DNA of 64,000 nt from positions 22,547 through 86,546 of the forward strand of contig JAJPJH010000020.1 of assembly GCA_021324335.1 (NCBI GenBank), given 5' to 3'. The notes beneath the pieces are model-generated. The model had not been told where the DNA came from. It made no database searches and saw only the letters and a program-made list of their open reading frames with translations. The position numbers and the translations under genes are program-made. Every line of letters starts with the position of its first letter. Position 1 is the stretch's first letter. This document shows, piece by piece, positions 61,301 through 64,000 of this stretch. The DNA comes from Gammaproteobacteria bacterium. Its GTDB lineage: Bacteria; Pseudomonadota; Gammaproteobacteria; DSM-16500.

Positions 61301-64000
61301 GACGGGCGGAACTTTATCATTACTAAGTAATTCGGGCGCTCTTGCTTTTAATGCTGGATTGACTTCTGTAGTCAATATGAATGTGGCCACCACCAGTGGC
61401 AATGTGACTTTTGGTTCTAATGGTTCCATCACAGCCAGTGGTAAGACGGTAACCTTGTCGGCTGGGGGTGTGATTAGTGGTAACAATGGGGCGACCACGG
61501 ATGTCACAGCTAATACATTGAATATGGCAGCGGCTAATGGCATGGGTTCTATTGGTAGTAATAATCCAATTTCCACCGCAATCAGTAACTTATCAGCTAC
61601 TAATTCAAGTTCTGGTGATATCGATGTTAGCAATACGGGTGCTTTAACTATTAATGGTATTACTGAGACAGGTGGTAATGTTCAAGTCAGCGGTGCGGGT
61701 ATCACCTTGGCTGCTAATAAAACGATTACGGCAGGCAGTCGTAACATCACGCTCAATGCTGGTGCCAATACCTTAACCCTCAATGCGGGTTCACAATTAC
61801 TGAATACGGGCACCGATACACTTACCGCGGATACGATGTCATTTAATTCCACTGCCCAAGTTGGCGGAACGGGAACGGGTACAGGGAGTGCCTCTACCGT
61901 AGTGATACAACCTAGTACCACAGGTCAAACGATTGGGATTGCAGGAGGTGTGGGAAGTTTACAATTGACGGCAGCCGAGTTAAGCGAGGTACGTGCTACT
62001 AATGTCCGCATTGGTAATAGCACAGCGGGGAATATTAATAGCGCTGCCTGGACACCGCCTTCCACCTTTGCTGCTAATGGTGTCTTAACGTTGGATACAG
62101 CTGGTACGATTACCCAAAGCGGTGCTATCAACTTAGCAACCAGTAATTCCAGCTTGCTATTGCGTGATGCAAGTAGTGTATCTTTGAATAGCACAAATGT
62201 TTTCAAGAACATTGCAGCCAATGTGAATGGCCCGATTTCCATCACAGATAATACAAATCCTTTAACAGTCACTAGTTTGACGGATGATAGAGGCACTGTC
62301 AGTGGCATTACTTCTTCTAACAGTGTCACATTAGCTAATACCAATGCTGGCATTATCTTAAATAATTCTATTACTGCTAATATGACAGGTAATTCCATTG
62401 TTTTAGCAGGACAAACTTTTACAAATAATGCGGGGTCATCAGCATTAAATCCTGGCAGCGGTAATTTCCTAGTATGGTCAGCTAACCCAGCCAATGATAA
62501 TCGCGGCGGATTAAGTTATAACTTCAAGCAATATAATGCAACGTATGGATCTACTACAGTATTAGGTACAGGTAACGGTTTCCTTTATACGACTGCACCG
62601 GTTATCACAGCCACCCTCACCGGTACCGTATCGAAAGTCTATGACGGTACCACGACGGCTACATTAACACCGGCGAATTATGCGGGTAACACGGGTGCTA
62701 TCGATGGTGATACGGTGGTGTTAAATACACCCAGTACTGGCACCTATGCAAGTAAGAATGTAGGAACGGGCATACAAATCACTTCGATATCAGGCCTTGC
62801 TATCACGAGTGCGACGAATGGCAGTGCAACTGTTTACGGTTATCAGGTTAGTTCTACGCCAAGTAATGCCAACATAGGTATCATCACACCGCTATCGCTT
62901 AATTTGACGGGTTCGCGTATTTATGACACGACCAACATTTTTACTTCTGCAGCACTTAGTGCGACGAACATTGTAAGTGGTGATACGGTGACACTGGCTG
63001 GTGCGGCAACGGTTGCAAGTAAAAATGTCGGGACATATACGAGTTTTACAACGAATAGTTTAACGACAACTAATTCAAACTATAGCGTCACGGGTGGAAC
63101 TGTCAATGTCACCATTAATCCAGCGCCACTAACGATAACACCTACTGGTGGGCAAAGTAAGACCTATGGTACAAGTGACCCAGCAGGTGGGTTTGCTTAT
63201 ACGACAGTGGGGTTATTAGGCAGCGATACCGTCAGTGGTAACCTGGGTCGTGCGGCAGGTGAAAATGTTAGTACTTATTCGTATAACCTTGGCAGTATTT
63301 CTGCAGCAAATTACACCTTGAGTTTAACAGCAAGTACCTTCGCGATTACTCCCGCAGCCTTAACAATTACTGCAAATGCAGGACAAAGCAAAGTTTATGG
63401 TACGAATGATCCTGTAGGTGGATTTGCTTATACAACTAGCGGCTTAGTCAATGGTGTCACACCGAAGTATTGGAATAGCAGTGGTAGTTATGTGAATGCC
63501 TCAACCATCAACGATACGGTGAATGGTAATTTAGGTCGTGCAGTAGGTGAGAATGTTAATACCTATGCGTATAACTTGGGAAGCGTTGCGGTTAGTACGC
63601 CATCGAATTACACCACTCATTTAACGGCAGGGACGTTTTCGATTACGCCTGCCGCTTTAGTAATTACAGGTACAGCAGGACAAAGTAAGGTGTATGGTAC
63701 GAATGATCCTGTTGGTGGATTTGTTTATACAACTAGCGGCTTAGTTAATGGTGTGACACCGAAGTATTGGAATAGCAGTGGCAGTTATGTAAATGCATCA
63801 ACGATCAACGATACGGTGAGTGGTAACTTAGGTCGTGCAGCAGGTGAGAATGTTAATACGTATGCGTATAACCTAGGAAGTGTGGCAGTGAGCGCATCCT
63901 CGAATTATAACACGAGTGCTACAGGAAGCTTTGCCATTACGCCTGCCACTTTAACGATTACAGGTACAGCAGGACAAAGTAAGGTGTATGGTACGAATGA
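55299..64000 (+). CDS. Giant filamentous-hemagglutinin-type adhesin (TPS exoprotein), 3' end beyond window
   Basis: One frame open from ATG 55299 to the window end, at least 2900 codons. Signal peptide: MNTFTSKVFVFLCSILAS... cleaved near SWA-NPEGG. The two-partner-secretion domain follows (about 35-280: VNWQSFNIGQQEHVNFQQP, INPAGIWIGPTAHI), then a Gly/Ser/Thr/Asn-rich beta-helix with about five copies of a 150-residue module (QIGGTG...TIGIAGG...NVRIG). YDG domains start near 62.6 kb (KVYDGTTTATL) and MBG-type repeats near 63.1 kb (GQSKVYGTNDPVGGF). Secreted through a TpsB pore, not in the window. The region is visibly richer in G+C than its neighbours. Confidence 0.9.
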   Translation, partial: MNTFTSKVFVFLCSILASALLALDSMPSWANPEGGTVAAGEVTMSHPADNVLQVNQSSQKAIVNWQSFNIGQQEHVNFQQPNHSSIILNRVNPYNGVSKIFGTMSANGQVWLINPAGIWIGPTAHINVAGLLATTADIKDADFLKGYYHFQQSSEWNSAVVNEGTIVIHDAGLAALAGPGVVNNGRIEAHLGTVVLAAGKEFTVDFNGDQLINFKVGSATTEAPIDPRTGNRLSSAVENTGRIIADGGKVLMTAQTAGHILDSAINMSGIVEARSVGMRNGEIILDGHEDTVYVSGRLIASGRRRGQTGGTVKVLGKQVALLDNADIEVSGDVGGGEILVGGNAHGQGPEANAAYAYVGPKAVLNASALTAGNGGKVVVWSDLGTQFYGNILARGGNLSGNGGWVETSGKQYLDAEGSVDASAPAGQGGNWLLDPANVTISSSATTNGTFSGGSPNVFSTTANSAVANTTTIQNSLNSGTSVTINTTPAGSQDGDITVSSTITKSAGSTATLTLNAGSGGAAPGVININQAITSTTGALNVTLAGQGTITLGAGITTNGGAFNASVQSTGNPSILQTAGTINTGSGSLTFSVPTTTTGSIGTSSSPILTTSTGTLTITAGSGGAFISNTGSLTLATPTLNTNSPLTVLSSGTLTLPAAAISTGTGSIDLESNGGTLTTRGTLTTTSGDIKLVASGLLTINNNLTTGSGTANGITLTGTGVTQASSVVVNAGAGTASPGNIMVNAGTGTLTLNSGSRLLAGNSSGTAGKITLTADSMSFNTSGTPSQIGGTGSGAGFAQYTILQPSTASRTIGIAGGSGSLSLSAAALNDVRAKNVRIGSNTGTGAMTINAWTPGANFASGGVLTLDTGGGITEGGVLSLATDGASLIVRSGAGSGAVSLTQANVFTSVAASLSNSALSITNASNKPLTISSLTDDLGTVSGITTPANVTLTTSGTSGSLTLNQGINTSSGSGTISLNSVASITQAANTTVNAGSGNILYSAGTGSITTNSSDLLLTTGAISLSADTMSLASDANSQIGGTGLGAGSAQTAIVTVGDNSVTVININPSGSPAGLDLSLASLNSIHATNVRIGGPAVVGGQSTPTIEPNGITIGNGSGNWMPASTFANNGVLTLEMNGDLTQTAGLILPSTTGLLLRDYNNATLTNTANVINNFAANAYGAGSLQITDAANQSLTLTSLSDDETVGSAPSPVAGITVTGGDFTAGTGVTLTTSGTGAININQSINQGITGVEFEVVLNSGSGGVSAANGVSINSGTSPITINGGGGAVNLGTSTFTNTNNTSTALQLLNASTVALGNISLTGGSSATATLGTGANPITGAVTQNASTTIAAPILTGTTSNSVNLSNSGNTITHLAAMTTSGALNVTDSASLLTVTGNVSSNNNAITLAGIGYTQNASTTVNAGSGNLSISSGTGTLTLNAASNLYSTGTITLTDDVAAFNAAAVIGGTGTGNAASNLIIQQSTSARTIGIAGGAGNLSLPSSAFTGVHATNVQIGNSASGAVAIGSTSTPATWTPVSTFATNLLLIESGASIVQNASNSLNLQTSGSNLTLEVANPTAGAGTLTLNSTLLVGNGAGTTGTINLLADSMTFNAGTQIGGTATGIGFAKYVIIQPFTAGTVMSVGGGSTGLQLTSAMLNTIRSTNLRIGSINNTGGIAIGSSWSTPGTNFNSGVLTLDTSGGISQTGALTLGTNLPSLLLRDSNNIALASSSSNALTTISTATTSGGALSGPTQIKSVNALTIASLTDDLGSTAGLSTTGNATLTSSSSISESGSAFINAALLTTSSAGGTNLGNANTISSFNAANITSGGINLTNTAAPLTITGISQSGGGNVSVANTGGMTTSGAITTTGAGSVSLTATGAETIGSGGITTGTSGGAVNLTAGANNLLTITGNVASNGGAITYTADNMTLTGTTNSGAGLVTLTPVSNVTAIQLGVGAVNSTGVLGINNTQLGTITSTGGLTIGSNTNTGGITVVGTASPSNVTGGTLSLLSNSGALAFNAGLTSVVNMNVATTSGNVTFGSNGSITASGKTVTLSAGGVISGNNGATTDVTANTLNMAAANGMGSIGSNNPISTAISNLSATNSSSGDIDVSNTGALTINGITETGGNVQVSGAGITLAANKTITAGSRNITLNAGANTLTLNAGSQLLNTGTDTLTADTMSFNSTAQVGGTGTGTGSASTVVIQPSTTGQTIGIAGGVGSLQLTAAELSEVRATNVRIGNSTAGNINSAAWTPPSTFAANGVLTLDTAGTITQSGAINLATSNSSLLLRDASSVSLNSTNVFKNIAANVNGPISITDNTNPLTVTSLTDDRGTVSGITSSNSVTLANTNAGIILNNSITANMTGNSIVLAGQTFTNNAGSSALNPGSGNFLVWSANPANDNRGGLSYNFKQYNATYGSTTVLGTGNGFLYTTAPVITATLTGTVSKVYDGTTTATLTPANYAGNTGAIDGDTVVLNTPSTGTYASKNVGTGIQITSISGLAITSATNGSATVYGYQVSSTPSNANIGIITPLSLNLTGSRIYDTTNIFTSAALSATNIVSGDTVTLAGAATVASKNVGTYTSFTTNSLTTTNSNYSVTGGTVNVTINPAPLTITPTGGQSKTYGTSDPAGGFAYTTVGLLGSDTVSGNLGRAAGENVSTYSYNLGSISAANYTLSLTASTFAITPAALTITANAGQSKVYGTNDPVGGFAYTTSGLVNGVTPKYWNSSGSYVNASTINDTVNGNLGRAVGENVNTYAYNLGSVAVSTPSNYTTHLTAGTFSITPAALVITGTAGQSKVYGTNDPVGGFVYTTSGLVNGVTPKYWNSSGSYVNASTINDTVSGNLGRAAGENVNTYAYNLGSVAVSASSNYNTSATGSFAITPATLTITGTAGQSKVYGTN
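63359..64000 (+). repeat. Tandem 99-residue MBG repeats in the adhesin
   Basis: The element GQSKVYGTNDP starts at 63381, 63678 and 63972, giving units of 297 and 294 bp with nearly identical sequence, the last cut by the window end. A shorter diverged unit (GQSKTYGTSDP) precedes them near 63150. The two long units share an insert LVNGVTPKYWNSSGSYVNA that the short one lacks. Confidence 0.9.

Noticed and set aside
55865..62494. Many minus-strand open frames rich in Val/Pro/Leu across the adhesin gene
   Set aside because: They are antisense images of the Gly/Thr/Asn-rich repeats, lack Shine-Dalgarno sites and resemble no protein family; the plus frame is continuous and has a clear domain order.
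63359..64000. Direct repeats that could be taken for a CRISPR array
   Set aside because: Units are about 295 bp, in frame and coding (MBG domains), with no short repeat-spacer structure.

Overview
The window looks like the chromosome of a gammaproteobacterium in or near the Legionellales (Legionella, Coxiella, Aquicella or Berkiella type). This placement is an inference. It rests on an AT-rich sequence in which orthodox gammaproteobacterial housekeeping genes (priA, miaB, ybeZ-ybeY-ybeX, rsmE, rimK and the ccm cytochrome c genes) alternate with large unique proteins carrying eukaryote-like repeats (leucine-rich, ankyrin, Sel1) and coiled coils, as in effector-rich intracellular bacteria. No IS element, prophage, integrase or CRISPR array was seen.

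Layout. 1-15.2 kb: the 3' end of a succinate-semialdehyde dehydrogenase gene; a large LRR/ankyrin protein; a TauE-type exporter; a secreted GH18 protein; a Mut7-C nuclease; a lysine-degradation pair (ALDH7-type dehydrogenase and saccharopine dehydrogenase); a PaaI thioesterase; priA; a Phd/VapC toxin-antitoxin pair; and a repeat protein. 15.4-15.6 kb: tRNA-Leu(CAA) and tRNA-Arg(CCT) behind a good sigma-70 promoter. 15.6-21.4 kb: a methyltransferase, a coiled-coil membrane protein and a 1365-residue protein with basic termini resembling nuclear localisation signals. 21.5-26.6 kb: the ybeX-ybeY-ybeZ-miaB block, a 2Fe-2S protein, rsmE and a DksA/TraR zinc finger. 26.7-30.0 kb: a DUF1704 metallopeptidase-like gene coupled to an unknown 672-residue protein.

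30-39 kb is an accessory, low-GC region. It holds an MDR oxidoreductase, a decayed intergenic stretch with a 36-bp exact copy of part of a nearby MFS gene, two MFS transporters, a nucleoside-gate membrane protein, an AurF-type diiron oxygenase, two unknown proteins, and a TP-methylase whose sequence and active-site numbering match borosin peptide N-methyltransferases. This is the best candidate for an undescribed system.

39-48 kb: a RimB/RimK-like pair follows ccmH and ccmG. The ccm operon (ccmC-D-E ... F) is interrupted by a HEPN/MNT toxin-antitoxin pair and split by a Sel1-repeat gene on the opposite strand; ccmA and ccmB are not in the window. 48-55 kb: a membrane protein, a sugar porter, a DUF2975/XRE pair, an FAD monooxygenase, a MacB-type permease without its ATPase, and wrbA. 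55.3 kb to the end: one open frame for a giant two-partner-secretion adhesin (TPS domain, long beta-helical repeats, YDG/MBG repeats). It is preceded by two very short overlapping ORFs made from a direct repeat and is still open at the window edge.
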